Shown here: piece by piece, positions 24,504 through 34,325 of the stretch
Numbering within the stretch: the first letter of the stretch is position 1
Layout: every line of letters starts with the position of its first letter
From: Microcystis aeruginosa LEGE 91341
GTDB lineage: Bacteria > Cyanobacteriota > Cyanobacteriia > Cyanobacteriales > Microcystaceae
Reading direction: 5' to 3'
Length of the DNA stretch: 41,106 nucleotides
Assembly: GCF_015206885.1 (NCBI RefSeq)
Contig: NZ_JADEXY010000018.1
Span: 1-41,106, forward strand
Notes under the pieces: model-generated
The model's database searches: none
What the model saw: the letters and a program-made list of their open reading frames with translations, nothing else
What the model was told of the DNA's origin: nothing
Translations under genes and position numbers: made by a program

Positions 24504-26435
24504 CTACTTAACCGTTGGTTTGCGGAATTTGGAGGGAGAGGGAAAATATTCTACCCGTTCATTCTTCAGCGCTTGTGCCATGAAATCGCGCCAAATGGGA
24601 GCGGCAAAACCACCACCGGTGATACCTTTACCTAAAGTGCGGTTTCGGTCATCTCCAATCCACACTGCGGTGGCTAATTGGGGAACATAACCGACAAACC
24701 AGACATTTTTCTCGTTATCGGTAGTACCGGTTTTTCCCGCTGCCGGACGACCGATTTGGGCCGAAGTAGCTGTTCCCCCCTGAATAACTCCCTGTAGGAC
24801 AGAATTGAGGGAAGCGGTAGCCCAGGGGTCTAAAACTAGCTTCGGTTTGGGTGTATTATCGAGCATGACGTTACCCCGGCTATCAGTAACACGCATGATA
24901 AAGGTAGGCTCGGAATGCCAGCCATTACTGGCAAAAGTAGCGTAGGCCCCCGCCATTTCCAGAGGGGTCACATCTACGGATCCCAAAGGTAAAGAGGTGA
25001 CGGCAATTAAAGGACTCTCGAAACCCAGCAGACGACAGACTTCAATGACTTTATTCAACCCGACACGACGACCAAGAATAACCGCGGGAATATTCAGAGA
25101 CTGCATCAGAGCGCTACGCAGGGAAACCGGACCAGAAAAGCCGCCACCGTAGTTTTTTGGGCTATAGAAGCCGCCGGCCTCGCGAAAACGGACGGGAGCA
25201 TCATTAACCACCGTTTCGGGGGTAAAACGACCACTAGCGAAGGCAGTATAATAAACGAAAGGTTTAAAAGCTGACCCCGGTTGACGACGGGATTGAATGG
25301 CCCGGTTTAATTGACTTTTATTGTAATCAACGCCACCAACGAGCGCCTTGACGAAATGGGTGCGCGGATCCACCGCAACTAGAGAAATTTGTAGGTCTTT
25401 GGTGCGAATACCGCGACCACGCAAGCTATTATAGGCCTTTTGAATGGTGGACTCGGCCATGTTTTGAAAGTCGAGATCGATTGTGGTTTGAATCCGCATT
25501 CCCCCTTTAGTTAGGGTTTCTTTGCCAAATTTTTGCCGCAATTCTGCCACCACTGCATCGGTAACGTAGGGTAATTTACTTTCTTGCCAAGCGGTGGGTT
25601 TACCCAGTTTCAGCGGTTCCTTTAAAGCGGCCTCCTCCTGTGCGGGGGTAATCCAACCTAAGCTACGCATCCGACTGAGAACCAGTGCCTGTCTTTCCTT
25701 GGCGGTTTTATAATTATTAAAAGGACTATAAACTTCCGGCGCTTGGATTAATCCGGCCATCATCGCCGATTCTGCTAAATTTAACTCGGAGGCGGGTTTA
25801 TTAAAATAACTTTTAGCGGCGGTTTGGACTCCATAATTATTATGACCCCAATAGATATTATTGAGGTACATTTCCAGAATGTCATTTTTGCTAAAAACCT
25901 GTTCTACTCGTACTGCTAGGACTGCTTCGGCTAATTTACGGCTAACGGTGCGAGCATGGGAAAGAAAGATATTTTTGACTAACTGCATGGTGATGGTAGA
26001 TGCACCTTCCACCACACCGCCACTTTTCCAGTTAGCGACTACTGCCCGACCGATACTATTAGGATTAATACCACGATGGTGATAAAAATGGCTATCTTCG
26101 ATCGCCATCACTGCGCGTTTTAGATTGGGAGAGATTTGATCGAGTTCCACCACTTCCCGATTCGCTTCCCCGTGTAAGCCGGTCAGGGGTCTGCCTTTAA
26201 CATCGTAGATATAACTGGTTTCTGTGGGAACGTAACCGCGTAAAATCCTCACATCGGGTAGATTGCGGTAACTAATCGCTAATCCTACCACAGCCCCCGT
26301 CACCACGGCCGTGGATACCATCAAAAGGCCGAGAGCGGTTCCCCCTGCGACTCTGGAGACTCCTTGGAAAAAGCTATCGGGGGAACTACTGGACTGCTGC
26401 TCTTTATCTTGATTGCCGAGGGTACTGGTGGACAC
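24504..26435 (-). CDS. class A penicillin-binding protein (PBP1A-type)
   Basis: A 643-residue bifunctional peptidoglycan synthase. After a short cytoplasmic tail there is one membrane helix (about 30-53), then the GT51 glycosyltransferase domain (AIEDSHFYHHRGI with the catalytic Glu near 112, EGASTITMQLVKN, LNNIYWGHNNYG), then the transpeptidase domain (GSAFKPF with the active-site Ser near 388, SLN, KTGTT near 567). It polymerises glycan and cross-links peptides in the periplasm. The start is GTG. Cyanobacteria usually carry several paralogues, so I give no gene number. Single-gene unit; nothing notable is visible in the 240 bases downstream. Confidence 0.95.
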   Translation of the reverse strand: MSTSTLGNQDKEQQSSSSPDSFFQGVSRVAGGTALGLLMVSTAVVTGAVVGLAISYRNLPDVRILRGYVPTETSYIYDVKGRPLTGLHGEANREVVELDQISPNLKRAVMAIEDSHFYHHRGINPNSIGRAVVANWKSGGVVEGASTITMQLVKNIFLSHARTVSRKLAEAVLAVRVEQVFSKNDILEMYLNNIYWGHNNYGVQTAAKSYFNKPASELNLAESAMMAGLIQAPEVYSPFNNYKTAKERQALVLSRMRSLGWITPAQEEAALKEPLKLGKPTAWQESKLPYVTDAVVAELRQKFGKETLTKGGMRIQTTIDLDFQNMAESTIQKAYNSLRGRGIRTKDLQISLVAVDPRTHFVKALVGGVDYNKSQLNRAIQSRRQPGSAFKPFVYYTAFASGRFTPETVVNDAPVRFREAGGFYSPKNYGGGFSGPVSLRSALMQSLNIPAVILGRRVGLNKVIEVCRLLGFESPLIAVTSLPLGSVDVTPLEMAGAYATFASNGWHSEPTFIMRVTDSRGNVMLDNTPKPKLVLDPWATASLNSVLQGVIQGGTATSAQIGRPAAGKTGTTDNEKNVWFVGYVPQLATAVWIGDDRNRTLGKGITGGGFAAPIWRDFMAQALKNERVEYFPSPSKFRKPTVK

Positions 26436-26541
26436 GATGGTTACAATTTCCTTTTTCCAAGAGGGTACTGATCGATCGAACTGGCTTGAAAGTCTATTCT
26501 AAAGGTTTTGTTAAAAAATCGAATACTAGCTTACAGCAATT

Positions 26542-26574
26542 ATGGCCGATCTGGCTCTAGTTTCGATCGGCCAT
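26542..26574 (-). terminator. hairpin downstream of the pentapeptide gene
   Basis: A perfect 10-bp stem, ATGGCCGATC / GATCGGCCAT, with a 13-base loop, follows the stop of the minus-strand gene at 26607. There is no T run, so it may be a Rho-type or RNA-stabilising structure. Confidence 0.5.
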
Positions 26575-26606
26575 GGCAGGGGGATTAGGAGCAGCATAGT
26601 TACATA

Positions 26607-27092
26607 TCAGGGACAAAACAGGGTATCGCGGGTATTTCTGCCAGTTATGGGGTTAGTTCCTGTGGCTATCTCACAAAGATATTTTTCCACATCAGAGCGA
26701 ATAATTGCATCGGTAAAATCGGCCCCGTCGATAATTGCACCTTTGATTAAAATGTTAGTGGCAAAAGCTCCTTCGAGAACGGCATTGGTAAAGTTGGCTC
26801 TGGTTAAACGGGCCGATTCTAAATCCACGTTTCTCATATTGGCATCGCTAAAGTCGGCCCCCTCCAAGTTGGCAGAAAAAAAGCGCACTCCTTCCAGATT
26901 GGCATGACTGAAGTTACTACCGCGCAGATTAGAGTGATCGAAGGTGGAATCGCGCAAATCCTGCCCCGCAAAGTCGTTATCGGTCAAATTACGGTTATTA
27001 TAACTTAGCGCTTGGGCTGGAGCCAAGAAAGATAATAATACTAATATACTAGCAAACAAGGTTAGTAGAGTTTTGCGAGAAAATTGCGCCAT
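26607..27092 (-). CDS. secreted or lumenal pentapeptide-repeat protein
   Basis: A 161-residue protein with an N-terminal signal peptide (about 1-28, hydrophobic core [17 protein letters not shown], likely cut after AQA). Then come about fifteen A(D/N)LxX pentapeptide units forming a right-handed quadrilateral beta helix (DLRDS, NLRGS, NLEGV, NLEGA, RLTRA). The C-terminus has two cysteines (YLCEIA and TLFCP) that could form a disulfide outside the cytoplasm. The architecture resembles thylakoid-lumen pentapeptide proteins of cyanobacteria and plants. The molecular role is unknown. An AGGTGG ribosome site precedes the ATG. Confidence 0.87.
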   Translation of the reverse strand: MAQFSRKTLLTLFASILVLLSFLAPAQALSYNNRNLTDNDFAGQDLRDSTFDHSNLRGSNFSHANLEGVRFFSANLEGADFSDANMRNVDLESARLTRANFTNAVLEGAFATNILIKGAIIDGADFTDAIIRSDVEKYLCEIATGTNPITGRNTRDTLFCP

Positions 27093-27221
27093 ATTGCCAC
27101 CTGATCAATCAACCTTTTCTATAATAAGCTGTACTGGATTTAAACCGCATATCGGGAATTTTAGTACAAATGCTCGAACTGGCCGCCCCCCTATAGTTTC
27201 TGCACAGGATTTATTATCATT

Positions 27222-27429
27222 AGACCTCTTGCATAATTAATTTTTGATGGTTCAAAAACGGCAAAAATAAGAATTAAACTGCCTAAAATCTGTAAATAGA
27301 CCATTTATTTAATTATTATTCATTCTTAATTCTCCTGACGACCGGCTCCTGACGACCGGCTCCTGGCTACTGGCTACTGGCTACTGACTCCTAACCCTAA
27401 CAACAATTTTTAGTTTTCACAAGAGGTCT
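27222..27429. mobile_element. MITE with AGACCTCTTG ends (208 bp)
   Basis: Perfect 10-bp inverted ends, AGACCTCTTG (27222-27231) and CAAGAGGTCT (27420-27429), continue imperfectly inward (ATTAATTTTTGA against ACTAAAAATTG). ATT flanks both ends and may be a 3-bp duplication. The interior contains repeats of CTCCTGACGACCGG and TGGCTAC. This fills half of the 425-base gap before yebC; the remainder shows nothing clear. Confidence 0.75.
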
Positions 27430-27517
27430 ATTACCCGGCACTCGTTGACAATTATCCCCGGATTTACCAAGAGCGATCGATCTGCTAGATTTTTGATGTT
27501 GGATATCTTAGATAGAT

Positions 27518-28282
27518 ATGGCTGGTCATAGTAAATGGGCAAATATTAAACGACAAAAAGCCCGGGTTGATGCCAAAAAAGGGCAAACTTTCACCCAGTT
27601 ATCCCGGGCCATTATCGTGGCTACGCGTAACGGTGTTCCCGATCCGGCGGGCAATTTTCAGCTACGCACGGCGATCGAAAAAGCCAAGGCGGCCGGTATT
27701 CCTAATGACAATATCGAAAGAGCGATCGCTAAAGGGGCGGGAACTTGGGAAAATGACTCAGCTTTTGAGGAAATTCGCTACGAGGGTTATGGTCCCGGGG
27801 GTGTGGCGATCCTGATCGAAGCACTGACCGATAATCGCAATCGCACGGCGGCGGATCTGCGGGCGGCTTTTAGCAAAAATGGCGGTAATTTAGGTGAAAC
27901 GGGCTGTGTGGGCTGGATGTTTGACCATAAGGGGGTAATTCGCCTTGAGGGAACTATTGATGAGGATCAGCTTTTAGAAGCTTCCCTAGAGGGCCAGGCC
28001 CAATCCTACGAGTTTTTTGACAGCGAGGAGGAAGGTCAAGGAGCAGAAGTTTTTACTGAGGTGTCTAACCTGGAGAGATTGAATAAGGTTCTGCAAGCAG
28101 CGGGATTTAAGGTCAAAGAAGCAGAATTACGCTGGATTCCCACTAATACCCTAGAAGTAAGCGATCGAGACCAGGCCCGTTTTTTATTCAAGTTAATCGA
28201 CACCCTAGAATCCCTTGATGATGTGCAATCGGTAACGGCTAATTTTGATTTAGTCGAGGAATTGATGTTAGGGGATCTGTGA
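27518..28282 (+). CDS. yebC: YebC/PmpR family protein
   Basis: A 254-residue member of the universal YebC family, with the N-terminal [20 protein letters not shown] signature, NIERAIAKG, the [15 protein letters not shown] segment and the [11 protein letters not shown] loop. The family was long called a transcriptional regulator; more recent work ties members to translation of difficult proline-rich stretches. All three domains are complete. The gene is a single unit starting at an ATG, preceded by a MITE about 90 bases upstream, so its promoter must lie in or after the element end. Confidence 0.95.
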   Translation: MAGHSKWANIKRQKARVDAKKGQTFTQLSRAIIVATRNGVPDPAGNFQLRTAIEKAKAAGIPNDNIERAIAKGAGTWENDSAFEEIRYEGYGPGGVAILIEALTDNRNRTAADLRAAFSKNGGNLGETGCVGWMFDHKGVIRLEGTIDEDQLLEASLEGQAQSYEFFDSEEEGQGAEVFTEVSNLERLNKVLQAAGFKVKEAELRWIPTNTLEVSDRDQARFLFKLIDTLESLDDVQSVTANFDLVEELMLGDL

Positions 28283-28371
28283 TCCTAAATTCCTAGGCAG
28301 TGATCACTGATCAGATTTGAGTTTTCAGTGAGGGTTATGAAGTGAGAGTAAGTAGTTGGACAATCTTGATT

Positions 28372-28506
28372 AGGGACTTGCGCTTTGATAATGTACCTTT
28401 TGGGCGAACGCAGTTCGCCCCTACATTGTGAACAAAATCCGTTACTGTAGGGGCGCAAAGCTTGCGCCCTCCGATCGATTGGGATATTATTCCCACGCAA
28501 GTCCCT
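28372..28506. mobile_element. MITE with AGGGACTTGCG ends carrying two GC-rich hairpins (135 bp)
   Basis: Perfect 11-bp inverted ends, AGGGACTTGCG and CGCAAGTCCCT. Inside are two REP-like hairpins, GGGCGAACGCAGTTCGCCC (28402-28420) and GGGCGCAAAGCTTGCGCCC (28451-28469), that are themselves in inverted CTAC/GTAG context. CAGTGATCACTGATCA and CTGATCACTGATTACTGATT heptads sit outside. No gene. Confidence 0.8.
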
Positions 28507-28538
28507 TACTGATCACTGATTACTGATTCTGGGCCTGA

Positions 28539-29150
28539 TCAAGAGATAATCTGTCCCCAAAATCCCGTAAAAATTCGGGTTCCGTCTTTGAGAATATGAA
28601 TTTCTACTTGATCCGATGCCCAATTAATCTGATCTTCCAGAGCGGGATTGAGGAGGTGAATCCGTTGATTGCTAGAAGAAACGGGAGAATCGGAGGAATG
28701 AATAGCGAGGGATTCCATATAGGCCCCATCCACCAAAATATCTAACTGGGCCAATAATTCTTGAGAGTGGGGCGGTGCTTGGGTTGAGCGCAATTGTTCG
28801 ATCGTAAATCCCGTGAAGGACATCACATTTAAGCCTTTTTCCTTAACATATTTAGCTAATTCTGTCAAGGCTTTTGCTTGCCAAAAAGGTTCACCCCCGG
28901 AGAAAGTTAGGCCGCTATTGCGGGGATTAGCCAAAATTTTGGCAGCTAGAGACTCAACAGTAATTAATTGATTGATCTCGAAGGACCAGGAAGCTTGATT
29001 AAAACAACCCCGACACTCGCGAGAACAACCCTGTACCCAGACCACGGCCCGACAACCGGGACCGTTAACAGCGGATTCATCCACATAGCCCATGATATTG
29101 AGATGATGGGCGGGAATTTGTGCTAATTCGGCAGCAATAGTCAGACTCAT
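28539..29150 (-). CDS. radical SAM activating-enzyme-like protein (NrdG-like)
   Basis: A 203-residue protein of the short radical SAM type. The CSRECRGC segment (C-x3-C-x2-C) binds the 4Fe-4S cluster, preceded by VWVQGC; LTFSGGEPF is the SAM-contact GGE motif. Size and layout match NrdG-like anaerobic ribonucleotide reductase activases and related single-cluster proteins. There is no nrdD nearby, so another glycyl-radical or peptide substrate is possible. It lies 80 bases downstream of rtcB on the same strand in the other direction of reading (rtcB follows it), so they may be expressed together. Confidence 0.8.
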   Translation of the reverse strand: MSLTIAAELAQIPAHHLNIMGYVDESAVNGPGCRAVVWVQGCSRECRGCFNQASWSFEINQLITVESLAAKILANPRNSGLTFSGGEPFWQAKALTELAKYVKEKGLNVMSFTGFTIEQLRSTQAPPHSQELLAQLDILVDGAYMESLAIHSSDSPVSSSNQRIHLLNPALEDQINWASDQVEIHILKDGTRIFTGFWGQIIS

Positions 29151-29230
29151 CGCTTATAATCCTCGATCGATTCCTATCTTTTTCATGCTAGAGAAAAAAC
29201 GACAAAAATCGATCGCTCTGGCCATGATTT

Positions 29231-30412
29231 TTAACCTTTGACACACATCACCTGCTTGAGAGTGGCGACAATTTCCACTAGATCCGCCTGTTGATTCATC
29301 ACCTGTTGGATCGGTTTATAGGCCCCCGGAATCTCATCAATAACCCCCTCATCTTTGCGGCATTCAACCCCTTGGGTTTGGGCGATTAAATCATCAAGAG
29401 TAAAGGTTTTTTTAGCCAGATTTCTCGACATCAAGCGCCCAGCCCCGTGGGAACAGGAACAGAAGCTATTATGTTCTCCTTTGCCTTTAACAATATAAGA
29501 TTGCGCTCCCATGGAACCGGGGATAATACCATAATCGGTTTCTCTGGCGCGGACGGCTCCTTTGCGGGTGACATAAACCTCCTCCCCAAAATGAATTTCC
29601 TTTTCGGCATAATTGTGATGACAATTAACTACTAAGACGGGTTTAGTTGGTTTGCCTCCCGCTAGATGTTTTTCAACAATGCGTTTAAATCTAGCCATCA
29701 TAATTTCCCGATTATAACGGGCATATTCCTGGGCCCATTGTAAGTCATGCCAGTAGGCGGTAAATTCTTCTGTACCGGCGACAAAGTAGGCCAGATCGAG
29801 GTCGGGTAATTTACATTCTGCTAGTTTGGCTAACTCTTTGGCGGTATTAATATGACATTGGGCCAGTTGATTACCAATACCTCTAGAACCGGAATGGAGC
29901 ATTAACCAAACTTGATTTTCTGTATCTAAACAAATTTCGATAAAGTGATTACCACCCCCCAGAGAACCCATTTGTTTAAGGGCTTTTTTCTCTAGGTTTT
30001 GTACCCCTCGATGAATCTGTTTAAATTCCGCCCATTTTGGCCATTTGGTCACTTCCCGATCTACTTCTTTATTTTCAGCAAAACCGACGGGAATATTTTC
30101 TTCCACATCGAGGCGAATTTTTTTGAGTTTTCCCTGCAATTGTTCACCAGTGAAAGGCATTTTTAGGGCAGCCATGCCGCAACCGATATCGACTCCGACA
30201 GCGGCAGGAATTACGGCATCTTTGGTGGCAATCACCGAACCGACTAAGGCACCTTTACCCAAATGAACATCTGGCATTAAAGAAATGTGTTTATAAACAA
30301 AAGGTAGGGAAGCGACATTTTTGGCCATTTGGGTTTCTTGTGGTCCCAATTCATGGCCAGCCCAAGATAAAATCGGTGTCGGGGTGGAAAGTTCCAGAGT
30401 TTCGTAAGTCAT
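29231..30412 (-). CDS. rtcB: RtcB family RNA ligase
   Basis: A 393-residue protein from the ATG at 30412; a longer start at 30463 adds an unlikely hydrophobic tail. RtcB joins RNA 3'-phosphate or 2',3'-cyclic phosphate ends to 5'-OH ends using GTP and Mn, in tRNA and rRNA repair. Metal-binding and GMP motifs are visible: GVDIGCGMAA (Asp, Cys), LHSGSRGIGNQ, VNCHHNYAEKE (His), GSMGAQSYIVKGKG and SCSHGAGRLMSR (guanylated His). It is slightly shorter than E. coli RtcB, as in many cyanobacteria. No archease gene is adjacent. Confidence 0.93.
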   Translation of the reverse strand: MTYETLELSTPTPILSWAGHELGPQETQMAKNVASLPFVYKHISLMPDVHLGKGALVGSVIATKDAVIPAAVGVDIGCGMAALKMPFTGEQLQGKLKKIRLDVEENIPVGFAENKEVDREVTKWPKWAEFKQIHRGVQNLEKKALKQMGSLGGGNHFIEICLDTENQVWLMLHSGSRGIGNQLAQCHINTAKELAKLAECKLPDLDLAYFVAGTEEFTAYWHDLQWAQEYARYNREIMMARFKRIVEKHLAGGKPTKPVLVVNCHHNYAEKEIHFGEEVYVTRKGAVRARETDYGIIPGSMGAQSYIVKGKGEHNSFCSCSHGAGRLMSRNLAKKTFTLDDLIAQTQGVECRKDEGVIDEIPGAYKPIQQVMNQQADLVEIVATLKQVMCVKG

Positions 30413-30772
30413 ATTTTTTATGAAATAATCAAATAAAAAGCCGATACAACCAAAATAACGCAATTGAGATTCTGCGATAAATTTAGATAAATTGTTATCG
30501 GCGATCGTGTTTTAGCACCAGAGGATAAGCTGTTGACTATCTAAATTACTCGCTCTGACTGCCCCCCGGGAGAATTTTTCACTTTCACCGCAGGTTTACC
30601 GACTACTGCAATACTACCAAAAAGGTTCGGATACCTACACTATCGAGAAAGCGGGGTTATTTTGCACTATAGAGATAACGAAGGAACTGATAGGGGTGGG
30701 TATCGCCTAAAAACCGAGTACAGTTCCGATTCTAGAAGTCACTATAAGTTGTATCGGAGCAGCACAAAGATT
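30413..30772. other. divergent upstream region of rtcB and dnaK
   Basis: About 360 bases with no supportable gene. No CIRCE element (TTAGCACTC inverted repeat) is visible before dnaK. The frame of dnaK stays open upstream to 30662 but that part has no DnaK similarity. Confidence 0.5.
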
Positions 30773-32677
30773 ATGGGAAAAGTAGTTGGAATTGACTTAG
30801 GGACGACTAACTCCTGCGTCGCGGTTATGGAAGGGGGTAAACCCACCGTTATCGCCAACGCCGAAGGGTTTAGAACCACGCCCTCAGTCGTCGCCTACGC
30901 CAAAAGTGGCGATCGCTTAGTAGGACAAATCGCCAAACGTCAAGCGGTAATGAACCCGCAAAATACCTTTTATTCCGTCAAACGCTTCATCGGCCGGAAA
31001 TTCAACGAAGTCACCAACGAAGCCACAGAAGTATCCTACAAAACTCTCCAGGACGGCAACGGCAACGTTAAATTAGACTGTCCCGCCCAGGGCAAACAAT
31101 TCGCCCCCGAAGAAATTTCCGCCCAGGTACTGCGGAAACTGGTGGAAGATGCCAGTAAATACCTCGGCGAAACCGTTACCCAAGCAGTCATCACCGTACC
31201 CGCTTATTTTAATGACTCCCAACGTCAAGCCACCAAAGATGCCGGGAGAATTGCTGGGGTTGAAGTTCTCCGCATTATCAACGAACCCACCGCCGCTTCT
31301 CTTGCCTACGGATTAGACAAAAAAGCTAACGAAACCATTCTCGTTTTTGACTTGGGTGGGGGAACCTTTGACGTATCGGTTCTAGAAGTGGGTGATGGTG
31401 TTTTTGAAGTTCTCGCCACCTCTGGAGATACTCATCTCGGTGGTGATGACTTCGATAAAAAAATCGTTGATTATCTAGCCGGAGAATTCAAAAAAGTTGA
31501 AGGAATAGATCTCCGTCAAGATAAACAAGCCCTGCAACGTCTCACAGAAGCGGCAGAAAAAGCCAAAATTGAACTTTCTAGCGTTACCCAAGCGGAAATT
31601 AACCTGCCCTTCATCACCGCTACCGCCGAAGGACCAAAACACCTAGATACCACTTTAACTAGAGCTAAATTTGAGGAAATTTGCGCCGATTTAATCGATC
31701 GCTGTCGGATTCCCGTCGAAAATGCCATCCGTGATGCCAAAATCGATAAATCTGCCCTCGATGAAGTGGTTCTCGTCGGTGGTTCAACCCGGATTCCCGC
31801 CGTCCAGGAATTAGTTAAAAAAGTTCTGGGCAAAGATCCTAACCAAAGCGTTAACCCCGATGAAGTGGTAGCCGTCGGTGCTGCCATTCAAGGTGGTGTT
31901 CTCGCCGGTGAAGTCAAAGATATTCTTCTGCTTGATGTTTCGCCCCTGTCTTTGGGTGTGGAAACCCTCGGCGGTGTGATGACGCGGATTATTACCCGCA
32001 ACACCACTATTCCCACCAAAAAATCGGAAGTTTTCTCCACAGCAGTGGATGGACAAACTAACGTGGAAATCCACGTCCTGCAAGGGGAACGGGAAATGGC
32101 CAAAGATAACAAGAGTTTGGGAACTTTCCGACTCGATGGCATCCCTCCCGCTCCTCGTGGTGTGCCTCAAATCGAAGTGGTTTTCGACATCGATGCTAAC
32201 GGTATTCTCAATGTCACCGCTAAGGATAAAGGTACAGGAAAAGAACAATCGATCAGCATCACCGGCGCTTCTACCTTGCCCCAAAATGAAGTGGAACGCA
32301 TGGTAAATGAGGCAGAATCGAACGCCTCGGTGGATAAGGAACGTCGCGAACGTATTGAACGCAAAAATCAAGCTGATTCCTTGGTTTATCAAGCTGAGAA
32401 GCAGTTGGAAGAGTTAGGCGATAAGGTTCCTCCATCTGAGAAAAATAAAGCCCAAGGGTTGATTAAAGACCTGAAAGAAGCGATCGCTCAAGACGATGAT
32501 GGTAAGATCAAAACCATCCTACCGGAATTACAACAAGCCCTCTACGCGATCGGCAGCAGTGTGTATCAGCAAGGAGCCTCTAGCAATCCCCCCGGTGGCA
32601 ATGATGACAATGGCCCCTCTGGTGGTGCTGGTGGTGGCGATGATGTCATCGATGCGGAATTCTCCGACGCTAAATAA
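30773..32677 (+). CDS. dnaK: chaperone protein DnaK (Hsp70)
   Basis: A 634-residue Hsp70. The start is the ATG at 30773, where [20 protein letters not shown] begins the ATPase domain; an upstream in-frame start would add 37 unrelated residues. The signature motifs ([32 protein letters not shown]-type loop, [10 protein letters not shown]) precede the substrate-binding domain (VTPLSLG-like [14 protein letters not shown]) and a helical lid. The tail is Gly/Asn/Asp-rich and ends [11 protein letters not shown], close to the EEVKD-type end of cyanobacterial DnaK2. It folds proteins with DnaJ and GrpE, neither of which is present here. A strong terminator follows. Confidence 0.97.
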   Translation: MGKVVGIDLGTTNSCVAVMEGGKPTVIANAEGFRTTPSVVAYAKSGDRLVGQIAKRQAVMNPQNTFYSVKRFIGRKFNEVTNEATEVSYKTLQDGNGNVKLDCPAQGKQFAPEEISAQVLRKLVEDASKYLGETVTQAVITVPAYFNDSQRQATKDAGRIAGVEVLRIINEPTAASLAYGLDKKANETILVFDLGGGTFDVSVLEVGDGVFEVLATSGDTHLGGDDFDKKIVDYLAGEFKKVEGIDLRQDKQALQRLTEAAEKAKIELSSVTQAEINLPFITATAEGPKHLDTTLTRAKFEEICADLIDRCRIPVENAIRDAKIDKSALDEVVLVGGSTRIPAVQELVKKVLGKDPNQSVNPDEVVAVGAAIQGGVLAGEVKDILLLDVSPLSLGVETLGGVMTRIITRNTTIPTKKSEVFSTAVDGQTNVEIHVLQGEREMAKDNKSLGTFRLDGIPPAPRGVPQIEVVFDIDANGILNVTAKDKGTGKEQSISITGASTLPQNEVERMVNEAESNASVDKERRERIERKNQADSLVYQAEKQLEELGDKVPPSEKNKAQGLIKDLKEAIAQDDDGKIKTILPELQQALYAIGSSVYQQGASSNPPGGNDDNGPSGGAGGGDDVIDAEFSDAK

Positions 32678-32700
32678 AAATTAAGTTCTTAGCTTCGGGA

Positions 32701-32730
32701 AGGACACAAGGTAACTTGTGTCCTTTTTTT
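32701..32730 (+). terminator. intrinsic terminator of dnaK
   Basis: The stem GGACACAAG / CTTGTGTCC with GTAA loop (32702-32723) is followed by seven T residues, 24 bases after the stop codon. The same hairpin occurs reversed at 39751-39772. Confidence 0.9.
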
Positions 32731-32815
32731 GTTGCAGCTTTCTTAAAGATAAGTCTGTCACCGAAAATTAGGACTAAACTTAAGTGAACCATCTTGGAGG
32801 ACTAAGATTAAGAAA

Positions 32816-34024
32816 ATGGAAATTTACCAATTTAGCGAACGCCAGACAATTATTATTGCTATTCTAGTCCTCTATCTCGGTAAGTATTTAACCAAAAATA
32901 TCAAATTTCTACAATACCATAACATTCCTGATGCCGTTGCTGGTGGTGTCTTGGCTTCCTTATTTTTCGGTCTATTTTTTGCTGTTTTTAAATGGCAAAT
33001 TGAATTTACCCTTAATGTTCGGGATGCCCTGTTAATCGTTTTTTTTACTACTATCGGTCTGTCCTCAAAACTAAAAACCCTGCTGCAAGGGGGGAAACCC
33101 TTGCTAATTTTATTGATAACTGCCGTGGTTTATCTCATTCTACAAAATTTAGCCGGTCTAGGAGTGGCAAAAGTGATGGGATTGGATTTACCCATCGGTT
33201 TGATTGCTGGTTCCGTTTCTTTGAGTGGGGGTCACGGGACTGCCATTGCTTGGGCTCCTATTTTTCGTGATAATTATGACATCGTCAAAGCAGCAGAAAT
33301 CGGTGTAGCTAGTGCTACTTTTGGGCTAGTTTTAGGGGGAATTATCGGCGGACCGGTGGCTCGATGGTTAATTACGAAAAATCGACTGCGAGCCAATAAT
33401 CAAGATCAAGATTTAACAGTGGGAATTAAACAAAGCCAGAGAAATGTCAATATCGATTACAATACAATGCTCCATTCAATCTTGGTGATTAGTTTAACTA
33501 TCGGTTTGGGTATTCAGATTAACTACTGGGTAACTACCCTCGGTTTAAAATTACCAGATTTTGTCAGCTGTTTATTGGCAGGAATTATCCTGACTAATAC
33601 CGTACCTTTGCTATTGAAACGCTTTCGTTGGCCTGCTAATACGCCCTCTTTAGCCTTAATTTCTGATGTTAGTCTCGGTTTGTTCCTATCTATGTCCTTG
33701 ATGAGTTTACAATTATGGACATTGATTGATTTGGCCGGACCGATTGCTATCCTGTTATTAGTGCAGTTCTCACTCAGTATTATTTATACTGTTTTACTGG
33801 TCTTTCCCTTAATGGGAAAAAACTATCATGCCTCAGTAGTTTGCGCCGGTTATTTGGGTTTAACTCTAGGGGCAACTCCCACAGCGATCGCCAATATGAC
33901 GGCGGTGACGGAACATTTTGGGGCTTCTCCCCAGGCATTTATTATTGTTCCTTTGGTGGGGGCATTTTTTATTGATTTGTTTAATGCTTTTATCATCCAG
34001 CAATTTTTGAATTTTCTTACTTAA
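32816..34024 (+). CDS. gltS: sodium/glutamate symporter GltS
   Basis: A 402-residue inner-membrane transporter with about ten hydrophobic helices. The family hallmark LPIGLIAGSVSLSGGHGTAIAW (re-entrant loop with the SGGHG motif) lies near 125-146, and the second half repeats the fold (GYLGLTLGATPTAIANM near 345). It imports glutamate with sodium. GGAGG lies 15 bases before the ATG, rather far. Single-gene unit, downstream of the dnaK terminator. An imperfect TTCGCCAA / TTGGCGAA hairpin at about 34028-34090 may end it. Confidence 0.92.
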   Translation: MEIYQFSERQTIIIAILVLYLGKYLTKNIKFLQYHNIPDAVAGGVLASLFFGLFFAVFKWQIEFTLNVRDALLIVFFTTIGLSSKLKTLLQGGKPLLILLITAVVYLILQNLAGLGVAKVMGLDLPIGLIAGSVSLSGGHGTAIAWAPIFRDNYDIVKAAEIGVASATFGLVLGGIIGGPVARWLITKNRLRANNQDQDLTVGIKQSQRNVNIDYNTMLHSILVISLTIGLGIQINYWVTTLGLKLPDFVSCLLAGIILTNTVPLLLKRFRWPANTPSLALISDVSLGLFLSMSLMSLQLWTLIDLAGPIAILLLVQFSLSIIYTVLLVFPLMGKNYHASVVCAGYLGLTLGATPTAIANMTAVTEHFGASPQAFIIVPLVGAFFIDLFNAFIIQQFLNFLT

Positions 34025-34138
34025 AAATTTTCGCCAAATCAAGTAATTATTGAGGAAAGTTGACTAATCTTTTTCGACAAGATTGGCGAAAGCTTGCAGT
34101 CAAATCGGAATAATACAGCCAGGGTAAGAGCATTTCAA

Positions 34139-34282
34139 TTAGGCTTGACAAAAGGCTTTCAGCACAGCTATCATATTGTTATTATCCATGGCCGCCCGTT
34201 TACTTTTTTGTGCCAGACTACGTCGGTAACTCGATTCTTGGTTAAGAGCGTTAAGTGCTAGTCGTCTCAAGAATGCTCCCAT
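34139..34282 (-). pseudogene. ISAs1-family transposase C-terminal remnant
   Basis: A 47-residue open stretch beginning MGAFLRRLALNALNQESSYR and ending VLKAFCQA. The LRRLALN ... KRAAMDNNNMIAVL pattern is that of the extreme C-terminus of ISAs1-type transposases. Everything upstream is missing. CAGGGTAAGAGCATTTCAAT at 34117-34139 looks like the element's terminal repeat. The rest of 34025-34325 shows no gene. Confidence 0.65.
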
Positions 34283-34325
34283 AAGGGAACGGGGTTAACA
34301 TTAGCGAGGTTGTATTTTTATTGGT

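Noticed and set aside
26542-26907. Open frame of 121 codons opposite the pentapeptide gene
   Set aside because: It mirrors the repeats of the pentapeptide gene and starts inside the hairpin; shadow frame.
28285-28500. Open frame of 71 codons after yebC
   Set aside because: It lies entirely in a MITE and heptad repeats.
30662-30772. N-terminal extension of DnaK
   Set aside because: The 37 residues before [10 protein letters not shown] have no Hsp70 counterpart and no ribosome site.
31811-32392. Open frame (193 codons) antisense to dnaK
   Set aside because: The dnaK product is unmistakable; antisense frames of this length are common in it.
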